Positions 9,239 to 17,970 are shown, numbered from the stretch's first letter. The stretch: 64,000 nt of DNA from Pseudidiomarina donghaiensis (GCF_900116895.1 NZ_FPCF01000001.1:620001-684000), one strand, 5' to 3'. Numbers and translations are program-made. Notes: generated from the sequence alone by a model not told the origin.

Positions 9239-10380
9239 ACGACTGGTGTGTACAAGGTTGGCGACAACAATCGACTGATCGAGAGCAGATACTAGCTTGG
9301 CTTAGCGAAGCCAAACAATTGGGTTTCGAACGTTATAACCTATTCAAGCAAGGTGACTGTTACTGGCTTTGTTGCGCCACCACTGAGCAACTAGATATGG
9401 CTGCTGCTATTCGCGCTCAGGTGCATGAACAAGCGGCTGTGGTGGTTCAACAGTGGTGTCAGCAATTGGTGGTCGTGGCTTGGCAACAACAAACGCTGCT
9501 GACCTGCTGTCACTTTTCGGCCGATAAACATGGTGTACAGAACTTTTTGTATGTGGCCGAAAATTGGCTAAAACCAGATCAAATGAACTGTACGCTTGTT
9601 ATTGCAGGTCATAGCACGCGCCACTTATTTGATAATGTCGAGTCTATTCAAAACGCCAAGCAGATACCCGAGTTCAGTTTTGAAAAGCCTCTGAAATTAG
9701 CAAAAATGCGGTCGCTACGACAGTTGCCGCCCTGGTTACGCCGTCGAATACTGCTGCGGGGGGTTATTGCCGCGCTGTTGGTAACTGGGGCATCGGTGTG
9801 GTGGTTTTGGCCAACGACTCCGGCCCCTGTTGTTATAGAACCCACCACCCAATTACCGGAACCGCCGCTGCTGCTTCAAGGGTGGCAACAACAGCATGTG
9901 ATTCATGTTGATGAGCTATTAAGTCAGGTGAGTTTTCTGGCGGGCTGGAAGGTCACTCAGTGGCAACTTGATGACGCTGGAGAAACGCTTTGGCTACAAC
10001 AGTCTTATGGCTCGCATTCTGACTTACTGCTGCAAATGCCATCGCAAGATTGGCAATTAGAAAGTAACGGGCAAGGTCTTCAACTGCAGCGGGAACCACC
10101 GGAAGGGATAGTTGACGCCGTAGCGGCAGAGTCATTAGAAATTGACCTAGGCACACAACAGTCAAACTCTAATGAAGCTTTAGAAGAGGCAGGGTTTACC
10201 CAAACCAAGAGGTCCAATCGTGTCGATATTCAGCATCTGTTGTTTGACCCTTTTACTCCGCATCAATGGCAGGTTTTTTTGCAGTGGTTGGCGGTGCGGC
10301 CAGAGATGCGAATTCAAAAAATTGTGGCGACTCCTGAACACCTGAGTTGGCGTATCACTATTACTTTGCAACACCCATAG
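9235..10380 (+). CDS. PilO2-type inner-membrane type IVb pilus protein
   Basis: 381 aa. An N-terminal cytoplasmic domain of about 165 residues, one membrane helix (about 178-195, rich in A, V, L and W), and a periplasmic part of about 185 residues. This bitopic layout, between a PilN secretin and a PilP protein, is that of PilO2 in R64-like clusters, an assembly-platform component. The ATG overlaps the pilN stop as ATGA. Sequence conservation in this family is low, so the call leans on order and topology. Confidence 0.65.
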   Translation: MNDWCVQGWRQQSTDREQILAWLSEAKQLGFERYNLFKQGDCYWLCCATTEQLDMAAAIRAQVHEQAAVVVQQWCQQLVVVAWQQQTLLTCCHFSADKHGVQNFLYVAENWLKPDQMNCTLVIAGHSTRHLFDNVESIQNAKQIPEFSFEKPLKLAKMRSLRQLPPWLRRRILLRGVIAALLVTGASVWWFWPTTPAPVVIEPTTQLPEPPLLLQGWQQQHVIHVDELLSQVSFLAGWKVTQWQLDDAGETLWLQQSYGSHSDLLLQMPSQDWQLESNGQGLQLQREPPEGIVDAVAAESLEIDLGTQQSNSNEALEEAGFTQTKRSNRVDIQHLLFDPFTPHQWQVFLQWLAVRPEMRIQKIVATPEHLSWRITITLQHP

Positions 10381-10393
10381 AAGGATCTAACTC

Positions 10394-10843
10394 ATGTATA
10401 CCTTAGCCTTTATGTTGGCGCTCAATGCTTCAACAAACCTGGCAACCAACACGGAAGCTAGTGCAAGTTCTGTGGGCGTGCTACCGGCAAACCCAATTCA
10501 TCAACTTCGGGAAAGCGAAATTGCCGAGCGGTTAGCTCAAACCGAGGCCAAAAGATTGCAGTTAGAGTTGCAAATAGCAAAAGCCAAGCATGCTATAGCG
10601 CAACTCAAAATTAACGACAATAAACCATCTGTTATTGCTCAAGAACTAACCGGCTATGAGCTGCTCGGTATTGTTAAGGTGGGAGAGAGAAGGGATATTC
10701 TACTGCGATTAGGAGAACAGGTCATTCGCTTACAAGATGGTATTGCTGGACCTATGCAACTTACTGCAAACATTGAGAACAATTGGGTGCGCTTGCAGCG
10801 TTACGGGCGCTTTCGTGATCTACCAATTGTGCAAGGTTGGTAA
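10394..10843 (+). CDS. pilP: PilP-type type IVb pilus biogenesis protein
   Basis: 149 aa. A short hydrophobic start (possible signal peptide) is followed by a charged helical stretch with coiled-coil look (about 38-80) and a small beta domain (about 95-149, from YELLGIVKVGERRDILLRL). This small periplasmic protein between PilO2 and the ATPase fits the R64 PilP family (the type IVb protein, unrelated in detail to type IVa PilP). AGAAGGAT lies just upstream of the start at 10394. Its stop is 2 nt before the pilQ start. Confidence 0.6.
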   Translation: MYTLAFMLALNASTNLATNTEASASSVGVLPANPIHQLRESEIAERLAQTEAKRLQLELQIAKAKHAIAQLKINDNKPSVIAQELTGYELLGIVKVGERRDILLRLGEQVIRLQDGIAGPMQLTANIENNWVRLQRYGRFRDLPIVQGW

Positions 10844-10845
10844 CT

Positions 10846-12234
10846 ATGTTGATGATGAGTGATGACCAACTTAGTCGTTGTGAGGTACCGCTTGGGTTAT
10901 TAGAGCGTTGTTTACAGATAACCGACTTGTTTCAACAGCAAGATGTAGCGGTATTAATGACGAGCGACGGAATATTAGTTGCCAGCACCCAGGCGTGGCA
11001 ACAAAAATTGCTCGAGCTCGTAAATTTGATCGCCCTTGCTGCTGTTCAAGGTGTCATTATCAAAGCATATATGGTCGCTGACGGGCGGAGTATTAGGGGC
11101 CATTTGCACGATACTGATGCCAAGCGCCAACTTGGTCAGCAAACCGATTCGCTCGAGCTTGACCATACACGGGCACAGCAAGCGCTTGAAGATCTGGTGT
11201 TGCAGGCGCTCGTGCTCGAGGCTTCAGATATTCATCTGTTGTTTTTACCCAGTCATGCAGCTCTTGCATTTCGCGTTCATGGACGTTTGGTCGGGCAAGT
11301 TGAGCGACATCGGGAAACCATGGCAGCGGCAATTGCAGCTGCCCTAAATACACGTTCCGAAGACTTTCGTGAGTTATTTGATGAACAACGTTTATCAAGC
11401 GCCAGCATCTCGTTGTCGGTGATGCATGAGCAAGCGATAAAAAACCTGCGCTTGCGCGTGCAAAAGTCACCAACGCGTAATGGGTTTGCGGTAACGATGC
11501 GAATTCAGGCCGAACACGAGCAAGCTCGCGAACTTGCCGAACTGGGTTTACCCATGCATCAGTTAAACCAAATTCAAAAGTTGCTACAAAACCCTGCTGG
11601 CCTGTTAGTGGTTGCCGGCCCAACTGGGCAAGGTAAAACGACCACCTTGGCTGCAATTAATTGGGCCATTCCGCGCACGGCAAAAGTCATTTCTTTGGAA
11701 GATCCAATTGAAATTATTCAACCCTACATAGAACAAAAGCCGGTTATTGCTGACCACCAAGAGCTTAACTTTGCCAATATGGTGCGTGTGGCTCTGCGCG
11801 AAGATCCAGATGTGATCTCGATTAGTGAGATTCGTGATCAAGCAACAGCAAAAGCGGCTTATACCGCAGCATTAACCGGGCATTTGGTGACCGCAACAGT
11901 GCATGCGCACGACACTTTTGGGGTGATACAGCGGTTATTAGATTTAGGTCTTAGTGCTGAGTCACTTGCTCAGGTTGGCGTGTTGCGCGGCATCGTAGCG
12001 CAGCGGTTGGTGGCGAAACCTTGCTTAGCTTGTGAGGGCACTGATCGTGGCTGCCCACAGTGTCATGGTACCGGCGTTATTGGCCGTCGCTTAGTTGCTG
12101 AGTTATTACTTGTTGATGAAGGTGTTCGCGATGCTATTCGCAATGGAACATTGGAAGCGTGTCGTAACCAACTGATGAAAACAGGTTGGGTGGCGCTTGA
12201 TGAACAACTAAAGCAGGTAGCCTTATGCATTTAG
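10846..12234 (+). CDS. pilQ: PilQ-type pilus assembly ATPase (GspE family)
   Basis: 462 aa. Secretion-type hexameric ATPase powering pilin polymerisation. Walker A GPTGQGKTTT is near residue 262, the Walker B region reads LREDPDVISISEIRD (about 320), and a His box is LTGHLVTATVHAHD (about 348). A four-Cys motif follows (CLACEG...CPQCHG, about 392-407), as in GspE and PilB enzymes. The frame opens with TTG at 10837, but ATG 10846 lies nine bases after AAGG and is preferred. The name PilQ follows R64 usage (ATPase), not the type IVa secretin PilQ. No retraction ATPase is nearby. Confidence 0.87.
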   Translation: MLMMSDDQLSRCEVPLGLLERCLQITDLFQQQDVAVLMTSDGILVASTQAWQQKLLELVNLIALAAVQGVIIKAYMVADGRSIRGHLHDTDAKRQLGQQTDSLELDHTRAQQALEDLVLQALVLEASDIHLLFLPSHAALAFRVHGRLVGQVERHRETMAAAIAAALNTRSEDFRELFDEQRLSSASISLSVMHEQAIKNLRLRVQKSPTRNGFAVTMRIQAEHEQARELAELGLPMHQLNQIQKLLQNPAGLLVVAGPTGQGKTTTLAAINWAIPRTAKVISLEDPIEIIQPYIEQKPVIADHQELNFANMVRVALREDPDVISISEIRDQATAKAAYTAALTGHLVTATVHAHDTFGVIQRLLDLGLSAESLAQVGVLRGIVAQRLVAKPCLACEGTDRGCPQCHGTGVIGRRLVAELLLVDEGVRDAIRNGTLEACRNQLMKTGWVALDEQLKQVALCI

Positions 12235-13247
12235 CCAGAGCACGACAACTTGCTTTACTTGAAGACTTTGCTTTGGGCTTAACCGATGGACTTAGTCCAC
12301 TGCAATGTTGCCATGCGTTATTTGAAAATGCGCGACGCTTAAAATTAAGCACAGAGCAGCGTGTCATTACCCACTTAATCAAGCAGCTAAACCAGGGGTT
12401 GCCGCTGGGGCCCGCATTACATAAATGGTTTTCGGCAGACTTAGTCATGTTAGTTGCCGTGGGGGAACATAGCGGTATTTTAGAGCAATTATTGCATCAG
12501 CATCAGCAATTTGAGCAGCAGCGACAGCAAGCATGGCAACAGTTTTGGAAACCTTTGCTTTATCCACTAGCAATGTTGGCTCTGGCTTTTGCCGCAATTT
12601 ATTTTATTGGCCATGGGGTGATGCCAAAGCTAGCTGTGTCAATACCCGAATCGCAGTGGCCAATGCTCAGCAGAATTCTCCTAACGGCAACACATAGTTT
12701 CATTATTCCCGCGCTTTTACTCAGTGTGCTTTTGGTGGTGATATGGAGTTGGGGTCCGCCATTGTTAATAAATTTTGGCTGGCGCTGGTGCCGAGTTCTA
12801 GGTAACTACGGTGCGTTTCTCATTCAGCGCTATTTTAGCGCGGTATTACTATTGCAAACCACGACAGTATTAATGCAAGCCGGAAGTAGCTTAGATAAAT
12901 CGTTCGCCGCTATTCAACGTTATGGTTCAGCTTCATTGGCGGTGCACACGTTTGATATGCGTAGAAAGCTTGCGCAAGGTGAGCGGCGGTTACCGCAGAT
13001 TTTTGATACCGGTTTACTTTCAGCACGGATGCTATTTCGACTTGGGAATGGTAGCCGCAATGCGAGTGAGCAGGGAACCCTATTGCGTGTTGCAAGTTAT
13101 GCAGCACTCGATGCCACACAAGCGTTGACGCGCTTGCGTACCGGTCTACAGGTGTTTTGTTACAGTGTCATTTTTGCCTTGCTGGTCGTTATGCTCGGCG
13201 GCATGGGGACTATGTTGATGCAACTAACCCAACAAACCAGCGTGTAG
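12225..13247 (+). CDS. pilR: PilR-type inner-membrane assembly platform protein (GspF family)
   Basis: 340 aa, overlapping pilQ by 10 nt. Two GspF-type helical domains are separated by membrane helices: LGLTDGLSPLQCC starts the first (about 20), hydrophobic segments lie near 108-128 and 162-182, a second helical domain with the LQTTTVLMQAGSSLDKSF signature is near 208, and the last helix is near 305-330. GspF/PilR proteins couple the ATPase to the pseudopilus or pilus base in the inner membrane. A single GspF-family gene beside a single ATPase is the expected stoichiometry for type IVb systems. Confidence 0.85.
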   Translation: MHLARARQLALLEDFALGLTDGLSPLQCCHALFENARRLKLSTEQRVITHLIKQLNQGLPLGPALHKWFSADLVMLVAVGEHSGILEQLLHQHQQFEQQRQQAWQQFWKPLLYPLAMLALAFAAIYFIGHGVMPKLAVSIPESQWPMLSRILLTATHSFIIPALLLSVLLVVIWSWGPPLLINFGWRWCRVLGNYGAFLIQRYFSAVLLLQTTTVLMQAGSSLDKSFAAIQRYGSASLAVHTFDMRRKLAQGERRLPQIFDTGLLSARMLFRLGNGSRNASEQGTLLRVASYAALDATQALTRLRTGLQVFCYSVIFALLVVMLGGMGTMLMQLTQQTSV

Positions 13248-13289
13248 TCTGTATTTTTCTTTCTTTAATTGTTTACAACGGAGTGTTCT

Positions 13290-13730
13290 ATGAGATCACA
13301 AAAAGGATTTACCTTTATTGAAGTGCTTACCGTGCTGTCTATCATCGCTTTGGCAACCATTGGCTCGCTAGCGTTACGCGATTGGGCGGTGGGAAATTCA
13401 CGTGTCAGCGAAGCAAAAAATCAGGTCATTACTATTCAGTCGGGGGCGCAATTATGGCGGCCGCGCACGGGTGATTTGACCGGTATTAGTATGACGGCAA
13501 TGTCATCTATTGCAGCCGTTCCGGAAGTATGGGGCAGTGGTACAGGAATTAACCCTTGGGGTGGCGATATCGCGGTGAGTGTTGATGGCGCCGACACCTC
13601 CCGTTATGTAATTACAGTGAGTGGCATTGGGCAAGCGGCAGAAGGTGCTCGTCTGGCACACGATTTCACAGAGTATGCGGTTGACAGTAGCTTCTCTGGC
13701 GGCACCTTAACGCTTAAGTTTCAGGGGTAA
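13290..13730 (+). CDS. pilS: PilS-type major pilin precursor
   Basis: 146 aa. Prepilin leader MRSQKG is followed by Phe+1 and the hydrophobic helix FTFIEVLTVLSIIALATIG with Glu+5, the motif for cleavage and N-methylation by a prepilin peptidase. The globular part holds a GTGINPWGGDIAVSV segment typical of PilS-like type IVb pilins. The leader is only 6 residues, short for type IVb, and the protein contains no Cys, so the usual C-terminal disulfide loop is absent. ATG 13290 has GGAG six bases upstream; the TTG at 13269 has none. A prepilin peptidase is not encoded nearby. Confidence 0.82.
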   Translation: MRSQKGFTFIEVLTVLSIIALATIGSLALRDWAVGNSRVSEAKNQVITIQSGAQLWRPRTGDLTGISMTAMSSIAAVPEVWGSGTGINPWGGDIAVSVDGADTSRYVITVSGIGQAAEGARLAHDFTEYAVDSSFSGGTLTLKFQG

Positions 13731-13733
13731 ATC

Positions 13734-13928
13734 ATGGCATTTTTTCAATGGGTTATTGCCGTGTCTGTGTTGGCAACTGTGGTTATTGGCGGGGCACGGT
13801 TTTTTCATGTAACGCAGCAACAGATACAACAGCAACAGCAATCTGCAGCAGATAAGCAACGACTCATTGAACGTTACCGGCTGCAGCATCAGCTGCAGCG
13901 GCATCGCCATTTTTTGATGATGTATTAA
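13734..13928 (+). CDS. Small single-helix membrane protein in pilus operon, unknown
   Basis: 64 aa, not recognised. One membrane helix (about residues 5-21) precedes a Gln-rich amphipathic tail with QQQIQQQQQ (about 29-37) and a His/Arg-rich end. The ATG is 4 nt after the pilS stop and has AGGGG in front; 21 nt separate its end from pilV. Strand, spacing and ribosome site suggest a real operon gene. It lacks a prepilin leader, so it is not a pilin. It could be an accessory factor for PilS or PilV; function unknown. Confidence 0.6.
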   Translation: MAFFQWVIAVSVLATVVIGGARFFHVTQQQIQQQQQSAADKQRLIERYRLQHQLQRHRHFLMMY

Positions 13929-13949
13929 CTATTGCCATAAGGAAATAAC

Positions 13950-14666
13950 ATGCAAAAACAGGGGTTTGTATTGCTTGAGGTGATTGCCGCGGTGGTTATA
14001 TTAAGCTCACTTATGGTGGTAACCACGCAAGTGTGGCAATCGATGGCGAATAACCGTAATCAACACGAATGGGTTACCGACGCAGAAATGATTCGCCAGG
14101 CGACGCTCGACTACTGGGTCAACGAAGGGGCGCCACCAACAACGCTGGGTGATGTTTTTACCGCGACGCAGTTGGCTACTTTCACCCAGCCGTGGCAGCA
14201 ATCTTGGTATTTTGTGGAAAGTGGCAACTGGTTAGAGCTTTCTGTAGACGCGCCATCAGCTGCTGAAGCTGACTGGTTTGCTAGCCAAGTCGCGGGAGCT
14301 TTTGTGCAGGGTGAACGACTCGTTGTGCCAATTTGGCAGCCGGCCGGAAGCTGGAGTGCCGAGCATTTATTGCACAGAACACCGGTTTTTGACAAGCCTC
14401 ACCTCAATAGCATGGAGGCGGACTTGGATATGACAAACCAAGCCATTTCTAATGTTGCCAATTTGAATGCAAATCAAATTGATGCGGACTCAATTATAGC
14501 TCGTAGCATTTTGAGCACATCGCTGCGAGCCTCCTCAATTGACGTGGACACCCTATACGTTACCGACGTTATTACGCCACAGAATAGCTTAAGTAATTTG
14601 GCCTATTGGGTTGATCAATATGAGCAGCTTTGGTTAAGTTGCCAGCAGCAAGGTAAATGCATGTAA
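13950..14666 (+). CDS. PilV-like minor pilin / tip adhesin
   Basis: 238 aa. Leader MQKQG, then Phe+1 and FVLLEVIAAVVILSSLMVV with Glu+5, so it is a prepilin. The middle part (about 95-140) is Trp-rich. Residues 150-170 carry MEADLDMTNQAISNVANL, like the LDM-x-N-x-I-x-N segment of R64 PilV, the thin-pilus tip adhesin. Two Cys occur at the C-terminus (CQQQGKC). In R64 the PilV C-terminus is switched by a shufflon; no inverted sfx repeats or recombinase gene are present here, so this version appears fixed. Position after pilS agrees with the role. Confidence 0.68.
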   Translation: MQKQGFVLLEVIAAVVILSSLMVVTTQVWQSMANNRNQHEWVTDAEMIRQATLDYWVNEGAPPTTLGDVFTATQLATFTQPWQQSWYFVESGNWLELSVDAPSAAEADWFASQVAGAFVQGERLVVPIWQPAGSWSAEHLLHRTPVFDKPHLNSMEADLDMTNQAISNVANLNANQIDADSIIARSILSTSLRASSIDVDTLYVTDVITPQNSLSNLAYWVDQYEQLWLSCQQQGKCM

Positions 14667-15355
14667 TGCGCATGCTTAAGCACGAATTCGGTGCCAGCAC
14701 AGTTGAGGCAATGCTTCTGTTGCCGTTAATCATTTGGCTAGCTTTGGCCGCGTTGCAATTATTATGGATTTTTTGGGCTCAACAAACCCTTCACAATACT
14801 GGGCACTATGTATTGCGAGCCGGGCAATTGGGGCACGCTAATGAGTTGCACATGGTAAACACTTTGGCAACGGGGATGGCGGCAACAGAACTACAGTGGT
14901 ACACAGACCCCGTTGACGACGATCATAGCCAACAACGAGAATCAGCTATTCGTGCTACAGCAAAAGCCATCATACATGCGCGCATGGCGGCCCAGCTTAC
15001 TATTCATAGTCCAACAGAGGCACAAAAAGATCAGCATAGCGAACACCGTTTCTCACTGCGGGAGCAGCAATGGCTTGATGAAATAGCAGTCGACCATGCC
15101 CGTGCAAGAACATCAAACCTCAACGCTGAGGAAACACAGCAATGGTTAGCAGCACGGCAACTTGATATTGAGGTGTGGTGGTGCCTGCCGTTACAGGTGC
15201 CGCTAGTGGCGCCGGTGCTGCAGTCTTGGTGGCAGCTGGTGAATAACCCTGCGCAACGCTATTGTCGAGCTAGAGAGTTATTGATAGGCAAACCCCTTTG
15301 GCCGCTAGTTACGCGGCGTAAGGGGCCGATGCTGTCTGGTTACAGAGCGAATTAG
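14666..15355 (+). CDS. TadE-like pseudopilin
   Basis: 229 aa. The N-terminus (about 8-35) reads EFGASTVEAMLLLPLIIWLALAAL, the TadE-like pattern of G-x-x-x-V-E followed by a long hydrophobic helix, and continues with QQTLHNTGHYVLRAG. TadE proteins are pseudopilins of Flp/Tad pili. The rest is hydrophilic and not recognised. Start candidates are ATG 14657 and ATG 14666; the latter forms a TAATG stop-start overlap with pilV. A TadE-like gene at the end of an R64-type pilus operon is unusual. Its stop is only 7 nt from the convergent folD stop. Confidence 0.62.
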   Translation: MRMLKHEFGASTVEAMLLLPLIIWLALAALQLLWIFWAQQTLHNTGHYVLRAGQLGHANELHMVNTLATGMAATELQWYTDPVDDDHSQQRESAIRATAKAIIHARMAAQLTIHSPTEAQKDQHSEHRFSLREQQWLDEIAVDHARARTSNLNAEETQQWLAARQLDIEVWWCLPLQVPLVAPVLQSWWQLVNNPAQRYCRARELLIGKPLWPLVTRRKGPMLSGYRAN

Positions 15356-15362
15356 TTGGCTA

Positions 15363-16235
15363 TTAAGGGGGATTGGTTAAAGGTGCATGCCAAGTATCAC
15401 ATGCCTGCAAGGTATTTTGCATGAGCGTGGCCACTGTCATTGGGCCCACACCGCCTGGTACAGGGGTAATATACGAGGCACGTTGCTCAGCAACGCCGAA
15501 TTCAACATCGCCCACTAATTGGCCTGATGGCAAACGGTTAATACCAACATCGATAACTACGGCACCTGGTTTAATCCACTCGCCTGGAATAAAGTCTGGC
15601 TTGCCTACCGCAACCACTAGAACGTCGGCGCGTTGCACGTGTTCTTTTAAGTCGTTGGTAAAGCGGTGGCAAACGGTGGTTGTCGCACCTGCTAATAGCA
15701 GCTCTAGACTCATGGGACGGCCTACAATGTTGGAAGCGCCAACCACCACGGCGTTTTTGCCGTGTAAGTCTAGGCCAATGGAATCTAGTAGCGTGATCAC
15801 GCCGCGCGGGGTGCACGGACGCAGTGCCGGGTTACGTTGGGCTAAACGGCCCATGTTGAACGGGTGAAAGCCGTCAACGTCTTTAAATGGGTTAATGCGC
15901 TCTAAAATAGCTTGTGCGTCGAGCCCTTGTGGCAGAGGTAGTTGCACCAAAATACCGTCGACTTCGGCGTCGTTATTTAGTTGGTCAATTAAGGCTTCAA
16001 GTTCAGCTTGGCTAGTTGTTGCTGGCAAGTCGAATGCTTTTGACACGATACCGACTTCTTTGCAGGCGTTCCGTTTGCTGCCGACATATACGGCCGAAGC
16101 GGGATCTTCACCCACCATAACAACAGCGAGCCCAGGCGCGCGAGCTCCGGCTGCTAATCGCGCGGCCACACCTTGTTTTACTTGTTCACGAACTTGTTGA
16201 GCTACTTGCTTGCCATCAATACGTTGCGCCGTCAT
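15363..16235 (-). CDS. folD: Methylenetetrahydrofolate dehydrogenase/cyclohydrolase
   Basis: 290 aa, normal for FolD. It interconverts 5,10-methylene-, methenyl- and 10-formyl-tetrahydrofolate in one-carbon metabolism. Signatures: [14 protein letters not shown] with the catalytic Lys (about residue 56), [12 protein letters not shown] (about 96), the Rossmann motif [12 protein letters not shown] (about 163) and the C-terminal [16 protein letters not shown]. The start at 16235 (MTAQRIDGK) follows the family; the frame runs 16 codons further upstream without homology. It converges on the pilus operon. Confidence 0.96.
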   Translation of the reverse strand: MTAQRIDGKQVAQQVREQVKQGVAARLAAGARAPGLAVVMVGEDPASAVYVGSKRNACKEVGIVSKAFDLPATTSQAELEALIDQLNNDAEVDGILVQLPLPQGLDAQAILERINPFKDVDGFHPFNMGRLAQRNPALRPCTPRGVITLLDSIGLDLHGKNAVVVGASNIVGRPMSLELLLAGATTTVCHRFTNDLKEHVQRADVLVVAVGKPDFIPGEWIKPGAVVIDVGINRLPSGQLVGDVEFGVAEQRASYITPVPGGVGPMTVATLMQNTLQACDTWHAPLTNPP

Positions 16236-16434
16236 TGCTTTAAGTACCTTTATTAAGATGTGCGGTAAACTAACCTGAACCAAAAGACTAAAACGCGCTT
16301 ATTTTCGCATGTTTTTGTCACAGGTTGTAGCGTTACTGTGGGGCAATCAACGATTGTTTTCACAAAGCTTTTGCATATTATTCGTTCAAGCTGTTGTTAT
16401 TTTCAGCAGTTGGCTATTTCTCTTAAAAAAATGT

Positions 16435-16463
16435 TTGACGCTGCCATGCCCAACAGGTAATAT
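16435..16463 (+). promoter_or_regulatory. Strong sigma-70 promoter for the tRNA cluster
   Basis: TTGACG (16435-16440), a 17-bp spacer and TAATAT (16458-16463), followed by a C-rich discriminator (TCGCCCCC) of the type seen at stringently controlled stable-RNA promoters. It lies 60 bases before the first tRNA. The leader can form a CCCGT/ACGGG hairpin (16469-16496). Confidence 0.75.
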
Positions 16464-16522
16464 TCGCCCCCGTTGTCAGGCCGCGTCCTGCACGGGATTT
16501 TAAAGCTTTAGAAGAAGTATGT

Positions 16523-16599
16523 CGGCGAGTAGCGCAGCTTGGTAGCGCACTTGTTTTGGGTACAAGGGGTCGCTGGTTCGAATCCAGTCTCGCCGACCA
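16523..16599 (+). tRNA. tRNA-Pro(TGG), copy 1
   Basis: 77 nt with encoded CCA. The acceptor stem is CGGCGAG/CTCGCCG, the anticodon loop TTTGGGT gives anticodon TGG, and the T arm is GCTGG-TTCGAAT-CCAGT with one mispair at its end. First gene of the cluster and identical to the copy at 16841-16917. Confidence 0.95.
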
Positions 16600-16618
16600 T
16601 TTCTACAGAGCATGATTT

Positions 16619-16695
<77 letters not shown>

Positions 16696-16722
16696 TTTTA
16701 GCCCTGGCAAAGTTTATAAAGT

Positions 16723-16799
16723 GGTGGCTGTAGCTCAGTTGGTAGAGCCCCGGATTGTGATTCCGGTTGTCGTGGGTTCAAGTCCCATCAGCCACCCCA
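16723..16799 (+). tRNA. tRNA-His(GTG)
   Basis: Acceptor GTGGCTG/CAGCCAC with the extra G(-1) at 16723 opposite the discriminator C, the identity element for HisRS. Anticodon loop TTGTGAT gives GTG; the T loop reads TTCAAGT; CCA is encoded. Confidence 0.96.
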
Positions 16800-16840
16800 T
16801 TTTCTTCGCTTTTCAGCACATCTCAAAAATTACTGTCTGT

Positions 16841-16917
16841 CGGCGAGTAGCGCAGCTTGGTAGCGCACTTGTTTTGGGTACAAGGGGTCGCTGGTTCGAA
16901 TCCAGTCTCGCCGACCA
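16841..16917 (+). tRNA. tRNA-Pro(TGG), copy 2
   Basis: Base-for-base identical to 16523-16599, including CCA, and with matching flanks (TGT before, TTT after). It closes the Pro-Arg-His-Pro cluster. No clear intrinsic terminator follows before the next gene. Confidence 0.95.
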
Positions 16918-17019
16918 TTTCAATTTACCTATTTATTGCTATAGTTAACTTTATTGTCACATTGTTTGCGTTTTGAGCCTCTAAGCATTAGGTTTCGCAA
17001 CATAAATAAGGTTTCGACT

Positions 17020-17970
17020 ATGTATAAAAAGCAATCTTCGTGGTTAGTAGTTCTCGCAACTCTTAGTTTCGCAGTTTACGCTCAGTCCACTATCGCTAGC
17101 GACAAAACCGCTAATAATCATCAAGGCGAATGCACTTCTGCACAGTGCCAACAAAAAATGAATGAACTGCGTCAACTCGCTTGGAATGGCAGCCCTGAGG
17201 CGCAAACCATTGTGGCTGCGGCTATGGTGTATGGCGACGGGTTAGAGCAAGACATACGACAAGGGCGCATGTATTTGCGCAAAGCAATGCGTAATCGTCA
17301 TCCAGTGGCTTGGTATACTTATGCCTTATGGCGCGAGAGTGGGGTTGCTTATGAACAAGATCTTGCTGCTGCCAACGAAGCGATGTTGTACGCTGCCGAA
17401 GAATTGAATTACCCACCTGCGTTGTACCGCCTTGCGGCCGAAGAAATTATGAATGAAGGCGAGATAGAAACAGCGATTCGTTATCTTGAACAAGCAGCGC
17501 AAAGAAACCACCATGCAGCTCAGTATCTATTAGCAAAACTGCTCGCCAACGGCGTTGGTGTTGAGCAAGACTTAACTCAAGCGGCAGTGTTGTTTAATCA
17601 GTTGAGTTTGCGGCGCTATCGTGACAGTGAACAGCTGTTTACTCAAGTTATGGGTGCAATGGAGCAAGAATTACCGTCACAGCAAGTGGCTCAGGTACGT
17701 GAGTCTCTGCGCCAACCCACGGAAGAGGCCATGGAAGTGATAGAAGTGAGCAGTCAACGCGTGTCGTTTGAAGAAATGACGGTAAATATGGTTGACTACA
17801 TAGAGTCATTTGGGCTGTATGACAGTAATGGCATGAGCAATATAGCTGGACAGGTTTGCGGCAAAGGAACAGCCATGTGTGGCTTAGTCTATTCGTCGCG
17901 TGCCAATGATGCCAACCCGCAAAAGCTATTTGATTTGCTGAGCAAAATACCTTACGGCAATCCATGGTAA
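17020..17970 (+). CDS. Secreted Sel1-repeat protein
   Basis: 316 aa. Signal peptide MYKKQSSWLVVLATLSFAVYA is followed by Sel1-like (TPR-type) helical repeats over about residues 50-205, with recurrent AAAMVYGDGLEQD, ALYRLAAEEI and LAKLLANGVGVEQD blocks. A separate C-terminal region (about 240-316) contains two Cys (VCGKGTAMC) and is not recognised. Sel1 repeats are protein-interaction scaffolds, so it is probably a periplasmic adaptor; the partner is unknown. The ATG at 17020 has ATAAGG eight bases upstream; a start 22 codons earlier lacks one and would spoil the signal peptide. Confidence 0.8.
   Translation: MYKKQSSWLVVLATLSFAVYAQSTIASDKTANNHQGECTSAQCQQKMNELRQLAWNGSPEAQTIVAAAMVYGDGLEQDIRQGRMYLRKAMRNRHPVAWYTYALWRESGVAYEQDLAAANEAMLYAAEELNYPPALYRLAAEEIMNEGEIETAIRYLEQAAQRNHHAAQYLLAKLLANGVGVEQDLTQAAVLFNQLSLRRYRDSEQLFTQVMGAMEQELPSQQVAQVRESLRQPTEEAMEVIEVSSQRVSFEEMTVNMVDYIESFGLYDSNGMSNIAGQVCGKGTAMCGLVYSSRANDANPQKLFDLLSKIPYGNPW

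Noticed and set aside
11093-11656. 187-codon open frame antisense to pilQ
   Set aside because: Lies wholly within the ATPase gene, which has clear motifs; no signal for a gene on the other strand.
14400-15360. Shufflon segments after pilV
   Set aside because: No inverted sfx-like repeats and no recombinase; the next gene is TadE-like.
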